This document shows, in pieces, positions 49,356-61,414 of a stretch of 64,000 nt of DNA (the first letter of the stretch is position 1; the number at the start of each line of letters is the position of its first letter). Location: positions 62,001-126,000 of the forward strand of contig NZ_JASSVS010000006.1 in assembly GCF_030250645.1 (NCBI RefSeq), read 5' to 3'. Made by a program: the position numbers and the translations under genes. The stretch comes from Marinobacter azerbaijanicus. GTDB lineage: Bacteria; Pseudomonadota; Gammaproteobacteria; Pseudomonadales; Oleiphilaceae. The notes beneath the pieces were generated by a model. That model worked only from the letters and a program-made list of their open reading frames with translations, had not been told where the DNA came from and did not search any database.

Positions 49356-50895
49356 CACAACATCCCAGGCCAACCTGCCCACCTCAGCCCTTTCGGAACA
49401 GCCATGGCTACGAGCTGCTGCCCTGCTGATTGCCGGGGCAATGCAGACCCTGACGTTCTCGCCGTTTAACTGGTGGTTGTTGGGCCCCCTGTCCATTGCA
49501 CTGGTCCTGCTCTGCTGCTTACCTCTGGCGCCGCAGAAGCTGTTCCGGGCCGGCTGGCTTGTGGGGCTGGGATTGTTTGGTACCGGCGCCAGCTGGGTTT
49601 ATATCAGCATTAGTGAACACGGCAACACCTCCATCCCCCTGGCTGTTATTCTCACCGTTATCTTTGTAGCCGGGCTGGCGCTGTTCCATGGCCTGGCTTT
49701 CTGGGCCTGGGGCAAATTGTCGAAGGACAGCACCATCAGGCGTCTGCTCCTGTTCCCGGCAGTCTGGATCCTCGGTGACTGGATTCGGGGCTGGCTGCTG
49801 ACCGGCTTTCCGTGGCTCTATCTGGGCACCGCCCATGTCGACGGTCCGATGGGTGGGTTCGCACCGCTGGTTGGTGTCCACGGCGTGACCTTCTGGGTCA
49901 CTGTGACAGGTGGTGCGGTTATCGCCTGTTGGTGGTTGATCAGAAACACCCGCTATGCCAGTGCCGCCGTTGTAGGCATTGTCGCATTGCTACCCTGGGT
50001 CACCGGGCCGGCTGTATCGAATGCGCAGTGGACAACGCTTGAGGAAGAACCCACTACGTTCGCGTCCATGCAGGGCAATATTCCCCAACAGATCAAGTGG
50101 GACCCGGATTTCCTCCGGGACCAGATCGTCGCGTACCTGGAGCTGACGGAAGACCACTGGGATACCGACCTGATCCTGTGGCCGGAAACCGCCATCCCCA
50201 TTACCCAGGACCAGGCCGGCAAAATCATTGACCACATTGATGAAGAGCTGGGGGAAACCAGTACACTGATTACCGGCATTCCCTGGTATGGCTTCAGTGA
50301 CCGCATTGAAGACTTCACCTTCCACAACAGCATCATGGCCATCGGCAATGGCGGCGGCATCTACCATAAGCAGAAACTGGTGCCTTTCGGTGAGTACGTC
50401 CCGCTGCAGCAGTGGCTCCGCGGTCTGATCGGCTTTTTTGACCTGCCCATGTCAAGCTTCAGCCGTGGGCCCGCCAACCAGTCGCCCCTCGATGCCAACG
50501 GCACCAACATCATGCCCTTCATCTGCTACGAAGTGGCCTACCCTGACTTCGTCGCCCGCAACGCCCGTAATGCCGGCCTGCTACTGACCATCAGCAACGA
50601 TGGCTGGTTTGGCGACTCCGTCGGGCCGTTACAGCATCTGCAGATCGCTCGCATGCGGGCGCTGGAAACCGGTCGGTACATGCTGCGTGGCACCAACAAT
50701 GGCGTGACGGCCATCATCGACCACAAGGGCCAGATCACTGAAACCATTCCTCAGTTTGAACGGGGGGTGATGACTGGTGAAGTCTATGCCGCCGAGGGCA
50801 ATACGCCTTACATGCTCTCCGGCTCGTGGCCTGTGCTGACGCTGGCTGCGATTCTTATTGTGTTTGGTCGGGTGCGGGTGATTCCGAAGAACTGA
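49345..50895 (+). CDS. lnt: Apolipoprotein N-acyltransferase
   Basis: A 516-aa inner-membrane enzyme that adds the third acyl chain to lipoproteins. About seven membrane helices precede a periplasmic nitrilase domain with catalytic Glu (ILWPETAIP), Lys (YHKQKLVPFGEYVPL) and Cys (MPFICYEVAYPDF). The ATG at 49345 was chosen since it overlaps ybeX only slightly; there is no strong ribosome site, consistent with coupling. The C3 hairpin follows 40 bases after the stop. Confidence 0.95.
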   Translation: MTSNTTSQANLPTSALSEQPWLRAAALLIAGAMQTLTFSPFNWWLLGPLSIALVLLCCLPLAPQKLFRAGWLVGLGLFGTGASWVYISISEHGNTSIPLAVILTVIFVAGLALFHGLAFWAWGKLSKDSTIRRLLLFPAVWILGDWIRGWLLTGFPWLYLGTAHVDGPMGGFAPLVGVHGVTFWVTVTGGAVIACWWLIRNTRYASAAVVGIVALLPWVTGPAVSNAQWTTLEEEPTTFASMQGNIPQQIKWDPDFLRDQIVAYLELTEDHWDTDLILWPETAIPITQDQAGKIIDHIDEELGETSTLITGIPWYGFSDRIEDFTFHNSIMAIGNGGGIYHKQKLVPFGEYVPLQQWLRGLIGFFDLPMSSFSRGPANQSPLDANGTNIMPFICYEVAYPDFVARNARNAGLLLTISNDGWFGDSVGPLQHLQIARMRALETGRYMLRGTNNGVTAIIDHKGQITETIPQFERGVMTGEVYAAEGNTPYMLSGSWPVLTLAAILIVFGRVRVIPKN

Positions 50896-50934
50896 TCCCG
50901 GTTCTCGTCCGGGTAGCCTGCCAGATTGGTGCCT

Positions 50935-51027
50935 GGCCATGGGGTGGGGGTGCCTTTTCTTTGGAAAAAGAACTCGCTGCGCTCGGACACCTTTTTCTGG
51001 CAGAAAAGGCACCCCCACCCCATGGCC
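50935..51027 (+). repeat. Family C hairpin, copy C3
   Basis: The longest family C stem: 26 bp perfect arms (50935-50960, 51002-51027; outer GGCCATGGGGTGGGGG). It has the same central GGAAAAAGAACTCGCTGCG as C1 and C2, and the internal loop is reduced. Outside the common core the arms differ from C1/C2 on both sides together, and here they are fully paired. It lies between the convergent lnt and ybeL-like genes. Confidence 0.9.
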
Positions 51028-51050
51028 GTTCCGGCTCTGGTGTTAACTCC

Positions 51051-51138
51051 CGTAGGTCGGATTAGCGAAGCGTAATCCGACAAATGGTGTCCGCCTCTGG
51101 CTGGATGTCGGATTACGCTTCGCTAATCCGACCTACTC
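51051..51138. repeat. Family A REP-like pair
   Basis: A forward copy (51051-51083) and an inverse copy (51106-51138) are offset by 55 bp, ending 11 bases before the stop of the ybeL-like gene. Both have the GC-GAA-GC type inner loop. Confidence 0.87.
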
Positions 51139-51148
51139 AAACCTACGC

Positions 51149-51697
51149 TTACTCCGATTTATGGGGCCAGCGGCTGGTGACGCGTTCGTAGTAGTGGGAG
51201 CCGCAGGCCTCGCAGGGTTCCAGGTGGCTCGTTGCCGTCAGGCAGCGCATGTGACCGCAGTTGAGGCACTTGAACATGCCGGCGGTTGCCACTTCACCGC
51301 TGATGTACTGGCTGGGTGCGTGCTTCTCCAGTTTCTGTGTCAGTTCCAGGGTGTCCACCCTGGTCTTGTCCGCTACCGAGAACAGCATATCTGCCAACTG
51401 GTGCTCCAGCAGGGAGATGTCCAGTTGCAACCATTCCTTCAGGCCTTCTCCGGTTTCCCCCACAAAGTGCAGCAGGTGTTCCAGATCCCGCTGCAGATAA
51501 GCGCCCAGCAGGTCCGCTTCTTCACGGGTCATTTCTTCCAGTTCATACTCGAACTCCACCGCCCGCTGGATTTCTTCTTCCAGTGTATCGCGGGTGGTTT
51601 CCTTCATTTCACTGAGTCGGGCCTGGACCCTTTCCAGCATGCGGTCGTAGGCTTCAAGAGCCTTGCCTGAGAGGTGATTGCGTTCCGGTTCGGTCAT
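51149..51697 (-). CDS. YbeL-like zinc-ribbon protein (DUF1451)
   Basis: A 182-aa cytosolic protein. The N-terminal two thirds are helical and acidic (LEEEIQRAVEFEYELEEMTREE; LLGAYLQRDLEHLLHFVGETG). The C-terminus is a zinc ribbon with cysteine pairs CLNCGHMRC and CEACGSHYY. This matches DUF1451/YbeL, which also neighbours leuS in E. coli. Its function is not known. It is divergent from leuS, with the B8 element between. Confidence 0.88.
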   Translation of the reverse strand: MTEPERNHLSGKALEAYDRMLERVQARLSEMKETTRDTLEEEIQRAVEFEYELEEMTREEADLLGAYLQRDLEHLLHFVGETGEGLKEWLQLDISLLEHQLADMLFSVADKTRVDTLELTQKLEKHAPSQYISGEVATAGMFKCLNCGHMRCLTATSHLEPCEACGSHYYERVTSRWPHKSE

Positions 51698-51718
51698 GGC
51701 CGCTCCCTATTGGTGTAC

Positions 51719-51823
51719 GGGCAGAGTGGGTATGGCTGATCGGGACCGTAAAAAACAGGGATGTTTTTTACGAGCCTACAGGGACGTATTCACGGCGTGT
51801 CCCGGTCAGCCGTACCTGCCCGC
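51719..51823 (+). repeat. Family B-related element, copy B8
   Basis: Outer arms pair imperfectly: GGTATGGCTGATCGGGA at 51729-51745 matches TCCCGGTCAGCCGTACC near 51800-51816 with two G-T wobbles, and GGGCAG pairs with CTGCCC beyond a four-base bulge. The head has a perfect 10 bp hairpin, CGTAAAAAAC-AGGGAT-GTTTTTTACG (51747-51772), then CCTACAGGGACGTATT as in B5. It lies between the divergent ybeL-like gene and leuS. The remaining 116 bases to leuS show nothing else. Confidence 0.85.
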
Positions 51824-51920
51824 CTTCACCTCAAGCATGGCACAGTATCGGCAAATTGGCAGACTACCTGTTAAGCCTTGTGTGCGTTAGAATGTCCGGC
51901 CGCTTCGCACATCTTTTTGA

Positions 51921-54533
<2,613 letters not shown>

Positions 54534-54534
54534 T

Positions 54535-55110
54535 ATGGCATCCGCTGGCGCCCCGCTGGTTCGCTCTCTGACGGTAGGGGCCCTGCTCCTGCTGGTTGCT
54601 GGTTGCGGCTTTCAACTCAGGGGCGCACCACCGGTGTCGTCCGTTCTACAGCCCCTGGCTGTCGATTGCTCGGATAATGTGCCTGCACAACTATGCGCGG
54701 CAGTCCGGGAGCAGCTGGAGCTGGGCCGGATTGAGTTAAAACCTGCCGGAGAGGCGGATTTTGTGCTCAAGATCGGCAATTTCCGCCAGGAACGGCGCGC
54801 GAGCGCGATCACCCTCAGGGCCGCTGCTGCTGAGTATACCTTGCGGCATACCGTCGATATCGAGCTGCTTACCGCCGATAACATTCCACTGATCGCGCCG
54901 GCCGACCTCAACAGTAGCGAAACCTATCGCTACGACGAGTCCAATGTGCTCGCCAAACAGCGGGAAGAAGAGGCACTGCGGGAAGAACTCCATAATCGGC
55001 TGGCCCAGCAGATCATTTTCCGTCTGGCTCCACTTGATGAGGACCGCATCGCACGGTTAAGAGAGGAAGCGGAACAGGCACGCAGCGAAGATACAGAGCC
55101 GTCGTCATGA
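54535..55110 (+). CDS. lptE: LPS-assembly lipoprotein LptE
   Basis: A 191-aa outer-membrane lipoprotein that plugs the LptD barrel. The lipobox is LLLVAGCGFQLRG with the acylated Cys near residue 23. The LptE-type motif CGFQLRGAPPVS and the C-terminal NRLAQQIIFRLAPL are typical. It starts one base after the leuS stop and overlaps holA by four. The C-terminal tail is charged and low complexity. Confidence 0.94.
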   Translation: MASAGAPLVRSLTVGALLLLVAGCGFQLRGAPPVSSVLQPLAVDCSDNVPAQLCAAVREQLELGRIELKPAGEADFVLKIGNFRQERRASAITLRAAAAEYTLRHTVDIELLTADNIPLIAPADLNSSETYRYDESNVLAKQREEEALREELHNRLAQQIIFRLAPLDEDRIARLREEAEQARSEDTEPSS

Positions 55111-56114
55111 AGACACAGGCGAACCAACTACCCCAGCTACTGAAGAAAGGCCTGTCACCGGTATACCTGATTTCAGGGGACGAACCCTTGCTGGTCCAGG
55201 AGTGCTGTGACCATGTCCGCAAGGCAGCCCGGGAAGCCGGCTTTGAAGACCGGGTTACCTTCCACGCGGATCAACAACTGGACTGGAACAGGGTCGGCGA
55301 GGAGCTCGGAGCTCTCTCGTTGTTCGCCGAAAAACGTCGCATTGAAATTCACCTGCCCACCGGCAAGCTCGGAGATGGTCGCCCTGTCCTGGAACGGGTA
55401 CTGGAGAATCCGCCGGAAGACATTATTCTGTTGTTGATCAGCGCCCGACTGGATGCGGCGGAAACCCGCCGTAAATGGTACAAGGAACTCCAGGGAAAAG
55501 GCGTGCATGTGCCGGTATGGCCTATCGATGCAGACAAGTTCCCGGGATGGCTACAACAAAGGGCCCGCAACCACGGCCTCAGTCTGACCCGTGGCGCGTT
55601 GGACATCCTCGCGGAACGCCTGGAAGGCAATCTGCTGGCGGCCAGCCAGGAACTGGACCGTCTGGCTCTTCTGGGCTCCAGCACCACCATTGACGAAGAA
55701 ACCGTGGAACAGGCGGTCCAGGACAGCTCACGGTTTAACGGCTTTGAACTGGTAACGGAACTTCTTGCAGGCAGGGCTACTCATGCCAGAAAAATCATCG
55801 GCGTGTTGCAGCAGGAAGGTGAAAACCCCCTGGGCCTGCTGACGGTTCTCTCCCGGGATCTGAACCTCACCATGGAGCTGAACATCGCCACTGCCAAACG
55901 GGAGAACACTTCTGGTTTCCTGAAAAAGCGCGGCGTATTCCAGCCCCAGCGAGCAAAGGCTGTAGAACAGGCGGCCAAACGCCTGAACCGCCGCCAGCTG
56001 ATGGCCGCTCTGGAGCTCTGCAGCGCCACTGACCGTGCCGCCAAGGGCTTTGACAGCCTGTCCCCATGGCATTATCTGCAGGACATGATCACCCTGCTGG
56101 CAAGGCCCGCCTGA
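55107..56114 (+). CDS. holA: DNA polymerase III subunit delta
   Basis: The 335-aa clamp-loader subunit that opens the beta clamp. Seen: LSPVYLISGDEPLLVQECCD at the N-terminus, PEDIILLLISARLDAAETRRKWY, ALDILAERLEGNLLAASQELDRL, and the C-terminal collar region GFDSLSPWHYLQDMI. There is no Walker A, as expected. It is the last gene of the leuS operon. Confidence 0.95.
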   Translation: MKTQANQLPQLLKKGLSPVYLISGDEPLLVQECCDHVRKAAREAGFEDRVTFHADQQLDWNRVGEELGALSLFAEKRRIEIHLPTGKLGDGRPVLERVLENPPEDIILLLISARLDAAETRRKWYKELQGKGVHVPVWPIDADKFPGWLQQRARNHGLSLTRGALDILAERLEGNLLAASQELDRLALLGSSTTIDEETVEQAVQDSSRFNGFELVTELLAGRATHARKIIGVLQQEGENPLGLLTVLSRDLNLTMELNIATAKRENTSGFLKKRGVFQPQRAKAVEQAAKRLNRRQLMAALELCSATDRAAKGFDSLSPWHYLQDMITLLARPA

Positions 56115-56213
56115 CCCAGGTCAAAACCACAACAATCCCTCACGGCCCTACTTGACAGTTTTTGACGTTCGGTAGCATGGTATAGCTTCCAATCATCAAA
56201 GGAGGTGCGTGAT

Positions 56214-56477
56214 ATGAGTTTCCAGGACGAACTGAAACAGCTGTCAGAAAAAATCAAACAATACCGCGATGAAGCCCGTGTTCAGCTACATCTGGCCAGG
56301 GAAGACGTCAAGGATGAATGGGATGATCTGGAAGAGGACTGGGAGCGGTTCCGCAATAAGCTCGACGGTCTCCTTCACGACGCAGACGATACGTCTAAGG
56401 AAGCACGCCAGACTGCCCATAAACTCGGCGAAGATCTGAAAACCGGATACGAGAAAATCCGTAACCGACTGAAGTGA
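56214..56477 (+). CDS. Small acidic coiled-coil protein of unknown function (87 aa)
   Basis: MSFQDELKQLSEKIKQYRDE begins a single long, highly charged, heptad-like helix that runs through the protein (DEWDDLEEDWERFRNKLDGL). It has no Cys, no signal peptide and no membrane helix. The ribosome site AGGAGGTG is near perfect, 5 bases before ATG, suggesting strong expression. TTGACA at 56152 is a possible -35. I do not recognise the family; it recalls small stress-related or apolipoprotein-like helical proteins. It stands alone after holA. Confidence 0.75.
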   Translation: MSFQDELKQLSEKIKQYRDEARVQLHLAREDVKDEWDDLEEDWERFRNKLDGLLHDADDTSKEARQTAHKLGEDLKTGYEKIRNRLK

Positions 56478-56664
56478 AGTGTTAACCAGTTAACAGAACG
56501 CTACAAATACCCACCCCGAGGCTCTGTTCATAAGGGGCCTCTGTGCCATACTTCTCATTATAAGTGAATGAAGCGTCATTTTTCTGTCTGATCCGGCCAC
56601 AGAGCACTTATTCATGGCCCCATCAGCCAGGGCGTTTCCTTGCACTGAGAGGTATAAATGGCCT

Positions 56665-57300
56665 ATGAGAACCTTAACTGTCATCCTGCTAACGCTGTCA
56701 GTACTGCTCGTTTCGTCAATGGTCAGTAGCCAGAATACTCGCTTCAGTGACCCGGCCACGGTTGTCCAGGACGAATTCTGGGGAAAGCTCTATGCCGATG
56801 GCGGAACATCCTTCTTCTGTGAGACACCGTTCACCAGCAAGGGCTTCCTGCTGACGGACGGCTACATCTATCCGCTGGCCCAGGTTCGCAGAGCCCTTGA
56901 GTGCGGCACCTCCAGCCAGTGCGCCAGCGATGACCGATACCGGCAGATTGCCTCCGATCTTCACAATATCGTACCGGTTCGCAACCGCACCGAAATGAGA
57001 CGGCGCAATGCGCTGTACGAGGAACTCGGCCCATCAGGCAAGCCGGATGAGTGTGGCATTCGCCAAAGCGCCCAGTTCTTTGAGCCTCCCGAAAAGGTGA
57101 AAGGTGATGTTGCCCGGACCGTTGCCTATATGGTGGACACCTATAACCTGCCCTGGGCAGGGGCAACCTCGGTTTTCAAGAACTGGAACCGGATGGATCC
57201 GCCGGACGACGGAGAGTTGACCCGCCATCGCCGGATAGCGGAAATCCAGGGCAACGAAAATCCGTTTGTCCTCGAACCGGACCGGATGGAGAATCTCTAA
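56665..57300 (+). CDS. Endonuclease I-like protein lacking the catalytic His
   Basis: A 211-aa secreted protein with signal peptide MRTLTVILLTLSVLLVSSMV. The C-terminal half follows endonuclease I (EndA/Vvn): DLHNIVP (98-104), EPPEKVKGDVARTVAYMVDT, NWNRMDPPDD and HRRIAEIQGNENPFV. In EndA the catalytic pair lies in EWEHVVP; the equivalent place here reads TDGYIYPLAQV (64-74), with no Glu-His. The Mg-binding Asn of DLHN is kept. Activity is doubtful. GAGAGGT lies 12 bases before the start. It is convergent with the acyl-CoA dehydrogenase, separated by a bidirectional terminator. Confidence 0.82.
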   Translation: MRTLTVILLTLSVLLVSSMVSSQNTRFSDPATVVQDEFWGKLYADGGTSFFCETPFTSKGFLLTDGYIYPLAQVRRALECGTSSQCASDDRYRQIASDLHNIVPVRNRTEMRRRNALYEELGPSGKPDECGIRQSAQFFEPPEKVKGDVARTVAYMVDTYNLPWAGATSVFKNWNRMDPPDDGELTRHRRIAEIQGNENPFVLEPDRMENL

Positions 57301-57321
57301 CTGGCCCGCTCATCCCTGTAT

Positions 57322-57354
57322 AAAAAAAGGCAGGCTCACGAGCCTGCCTTTTTT
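57322..57354. terminator. Bidirectional Rho-independent terminator
   Basis: AAAAAAAGGCAGGCT, loop CACG, AGCCTGCCTTTTTT: a perfect GC-rich stem with an A-tract before and a T-tract after, so it serves both convergent genes (endonuclease-like on plus, acyl-CoA dehydrogenase on minus). Confidence 0.92.
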
Positions 57355-57370
57355 GTTTGTGACCAGCGAA

Positions 57371-59161
57371 TCAGAATTCTTCGGCGGTCAGGGCCATCAT
57401 CGAGCCACTACCGCTGCGAATCCCTTCGGCCAGTGCTACTGTCTTCGGTAGCAAACGATCAAAGTAGAAGCGTGCGGTCTTAACCTTGCCGGTATAGAAG
57501 CCGGAGGTATCAGTCTCCGCCTTCGGAGCCGCTGCTTTCACCATTTTCGCCCACATGTAACCAAGGGCGGTCAGGCCAAACAGGTCCAGATAATCGACCG
57601 ACGCCGCCCCGACAGCATCCGGGTTGTCACCGGCCTGCCTGATCACATGTTCAGTCACATCAGACAGGCGCTCGAAGGCCGCTGCCAGTGGTTCCAGGTA
57701 GGGACGCATAGTCTCGTCGTTGCTGTTCTCTTCAATGAAAGCCGCAACGTCTTCGGCAAACAGCTCATACAGCTTGCCCTGACTACCGACCACCTTACGG
57801 CCCATCAGATCCAGCGCCTGAATACCGTTGGTACCTTCGTAGATCTGGGTGATACGGCAGTCGCGAACCAGCTGCTCCTGCCCCCACTCCCGGATAAAGC
57901 CGTGACCACCGAAAACCTGCTGGCCCATGATACAGGCGTCCAGACCACGGTCGGTCAGGAAGGCTTTCGCCACTGGCGTCAGCAACGCCACCATGCCCTC
58001 GGCATGCTTGCGGCGTTCATCATCGTCAGAGAACTTGGAGATGTCCAGCCATTGAGCCACGTAGGTGGAGAAAGCGCGGCCTCCTTCCACATAGCCTTTC
58101 ATGGTGAGAAGCATACGGCGGACGTCCGGGTGAACCAGAATCGGGTCTGCGGCTTTTTCCGGCTGCTGGGCACCGGTGGGTGCACGGCTCTGGATACGCT
58201 CCATGGCGTACTCCCGGGCACTCTGCAGGGAGGCTTCTGCAGCGCCGATACCCTGGATGCCCACACCCAGGCGCTCATAGTTCATCATTGTGAACATGGC
58301 TGCCAGACCCTTGTTCTCCTCGCCAACCAGCCAGCCCCTGGCGCCGTCGAAGTTCATGACACAGGTGGCGGAGCCCTTGATGCCCATCTTCTTCTCAATG
58401 GAGCCACAGCTCACGCTGTTACGCTCGCCCAGAGATCCGTCATCATTCACCTGGAACTTGGGAACCAGGAACAGAGAGATCCCCTTGGGCCCCTTGGGGG
58501 CATCCGGAAGCTTGGCCAGCACCAGATGGATGATGTTCTCCGCCATATCATGCTCGCCCCAGGTGATAAAGATCTTGGTACCCGTCAGGCTGAAGGAACC
58601 ATCGCCGTTAGGCTCTGCCTTGGTGCGGATAATGCCCAGATCGGTACCGGCGTGCGGCTCGGTCAGGTCCATGGCACCGGACCAGACGCCCGCGTACATG
58701 TTGGGCAGATACTTTTCCTTGAGCTCCTGGCTGCCGTGGGCATCCAGGGCGAGGGAGGCGCCGGCGGTAAGCATGGGAGCAAGACCAAACGCCATATTTG
58801 CGGCCTGCATCATCTCCTCGAACTGGGCCACCAGGGTTTTGGGCATACCCATGCCACCGAATTCAGGATTGCCGCCCAGGCCGTTCCATCCACCCTCAAC
58901 GATGGTCTGGTAGGCTTCACGAAAGCCTTCCGGGGTAGACACTTCGCCGTCGTTCCACTTGCAGCCCTGCTCGTCGCCCTCGCGGTTCAGGGGAGCCAGC
59001 ACGCCGCTGGTAATTTTTCCCGCTTCTTCCAGAATGGCGTCGGCGGTGTCCGGGTCCACGTTCTCCGCCACTTTCGGCAGGGAAGCCCACAGGGTTGGTG
59101 CATCAAAAACTTCATTCAGGACAAAGCGCATGTCACGTAAAGGTGCCTGATAATCAGCCAT
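57371..59161 (-). CDS. Acyl-CoA dehydrogenase (FadE-type, 596 aa)
   Basis: An FAD-dependent acyl-CoA dehydrogenase of the large (about 600 aa) class with a C-terminal extension. Seen: MDLTEPHAGTDLGIIRTKAE (flavin/substrate region), KIFITWGEHDMAENIIHLVLA, GATCVMNFDGARG-type middle domain and the catalytic Glu in ITQIYEGTNGIQALDLMGRK. It begins oxidation of acyl-CoAs; chain length is unknown. It is a paralogue of the gene at 59377-61176 (same start MxDYxAPLRDxxFV), most likely a tandem duplication. The 215 bp between them hold the upstream gene's terminator. Confidence 0.94.
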   Translation of the reverse strand: MADYQAPLRDMRFVLNEVFDAPTLWASLPKVAENVDPDTADAILEEAGKITSGVLAPLNREGDEQGCKWNDGEVSTPEGFREAYQTIVEGGWNGLGGNPEFGGMGMPKTLVAQFEEMMQAANMAFGLAPMLTAGASLALDAHGSQELKEKYLPNMYAGVWSGAMDLTEPHAGTDLGIIRTKAEPNGDGSFSLTGTKIFITWGEHDMAENIIHLVLAKLPDAPKGPKGISLFLVPKFQVNDDGSLGERNSVSCGSIEKKMGIKGSATCVMNFDGARGWLVGEENKGLAAMFTMMNYERLGVGIQGIGAAEASLQSAREYAMERIQSRAPTGAQQPEKAADPILVHPDVRRMLLTMKGYVEGGRAFSTYVAQWLDISKFSDDDERRKHAEGMVALLTPVAKAFLTDRGLDACIMGQQVFGGHGFIREWGQEQLVRDCRITQIYEGTNGIQALDLMGRKVVGSQGKLYELFAEDVAAFIEENSNDETMRPYLEPLAAAFERLSDVTEHVIRQAGDNPDAVGAASVDYLDLFGLTALGYMWAKMVKAAAPKAETDTSGFYTGKVKTARFYFDRLLPKTVALAEGIRSGSGSMMALTAEEF

Positions 59162-59323
59162 CTAAAAACTCTCCACAATTCAGTCAGTCTGCGAAGCGAA
59201 CAAACACGGGCCCCTGGCCCTGTCCACTTCCTCGGCTATGTGTCCGCTCAGGTTATTTTTTATGGTGGCTTATTCTACCCTAATGACGCCCCCAACTCAT
59301 GAGGTCCCGGCGGCCATTTCATG

Positions 59324-59358
59324 AAAAAAGCCCGCCTCCTGGGAGAGCGGGCTTTTTC
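59324..59358 (-). terminator. Rho-independent terminator of the second acyl-CoA dehydrogenase
   Basis: AAAAAGCCCGC (59325-59335) pairs with GCGGGCTTTTT (59347-59357), with further CTCC/GGAG pairing in the loop. On the minus strand it ends in a T-tract. It begins 19 bases beyond the stop of the gene at 59377. Confidence 0.9.
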
Positions 59359-59376
59359 GGCTCCTTGAAGCCCGCC

Positions 59377-61176
<1,800 letters not shown>

Positions 61177-61276
61177 GGGATCCACCTCAGATTTTCGGTC
61201 ACAGCTGCGAAACGGTCACAGCACTTTGCCTCGGGGTTTGCTCACACGGCACAGCAATCGATACCGCACCGCTAGT

Positions 61277-61321
61277 TAAACACTTGTTTGAAACATACGT
61301 TTAGAGGCAAGGAATTGTCAA
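61277..61321 (-). promoter_or_regulatory. Sigma-70 promoter overlapped by tandem PsrA/FadR-like operators
   Basis: On the minus strand TTGACA (61321-61316) and TATGTT (61297-61292) are 18 bases apart. Two palindromes, read on plus as TAAAC-ACTT-GTTTG (61277-61290) and GAAAC-ATAC-GTTTA (61290-61303), share one base and cover the -10. Each matches the Pseudomonas PsrA pattern (G/C)AAAC-N2-4-GTTT(G/C) with a single end mismatch. The layout is that of a repressor blocking the promoter until acyl-CoA binds. Confidence 0.7.
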
Positions 61322-61414
61322 TAGCCATGCCTGAAATTTGTGTTGTATTTTGTGGTGAAGTTTTACGCCGGCAGCGGGATAAATGCAGGAAGGAACAGGG
61401 TAATGCGCTTTTTA

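Noticed and set aside
42647..51027. Calling family C elements plain Rho-independent terminators
   Set aside because: The stems are not followed by a T-tract outside the hairpin and the loop sequence is conserved, so they are listed as repeats with termination only as a possibility.
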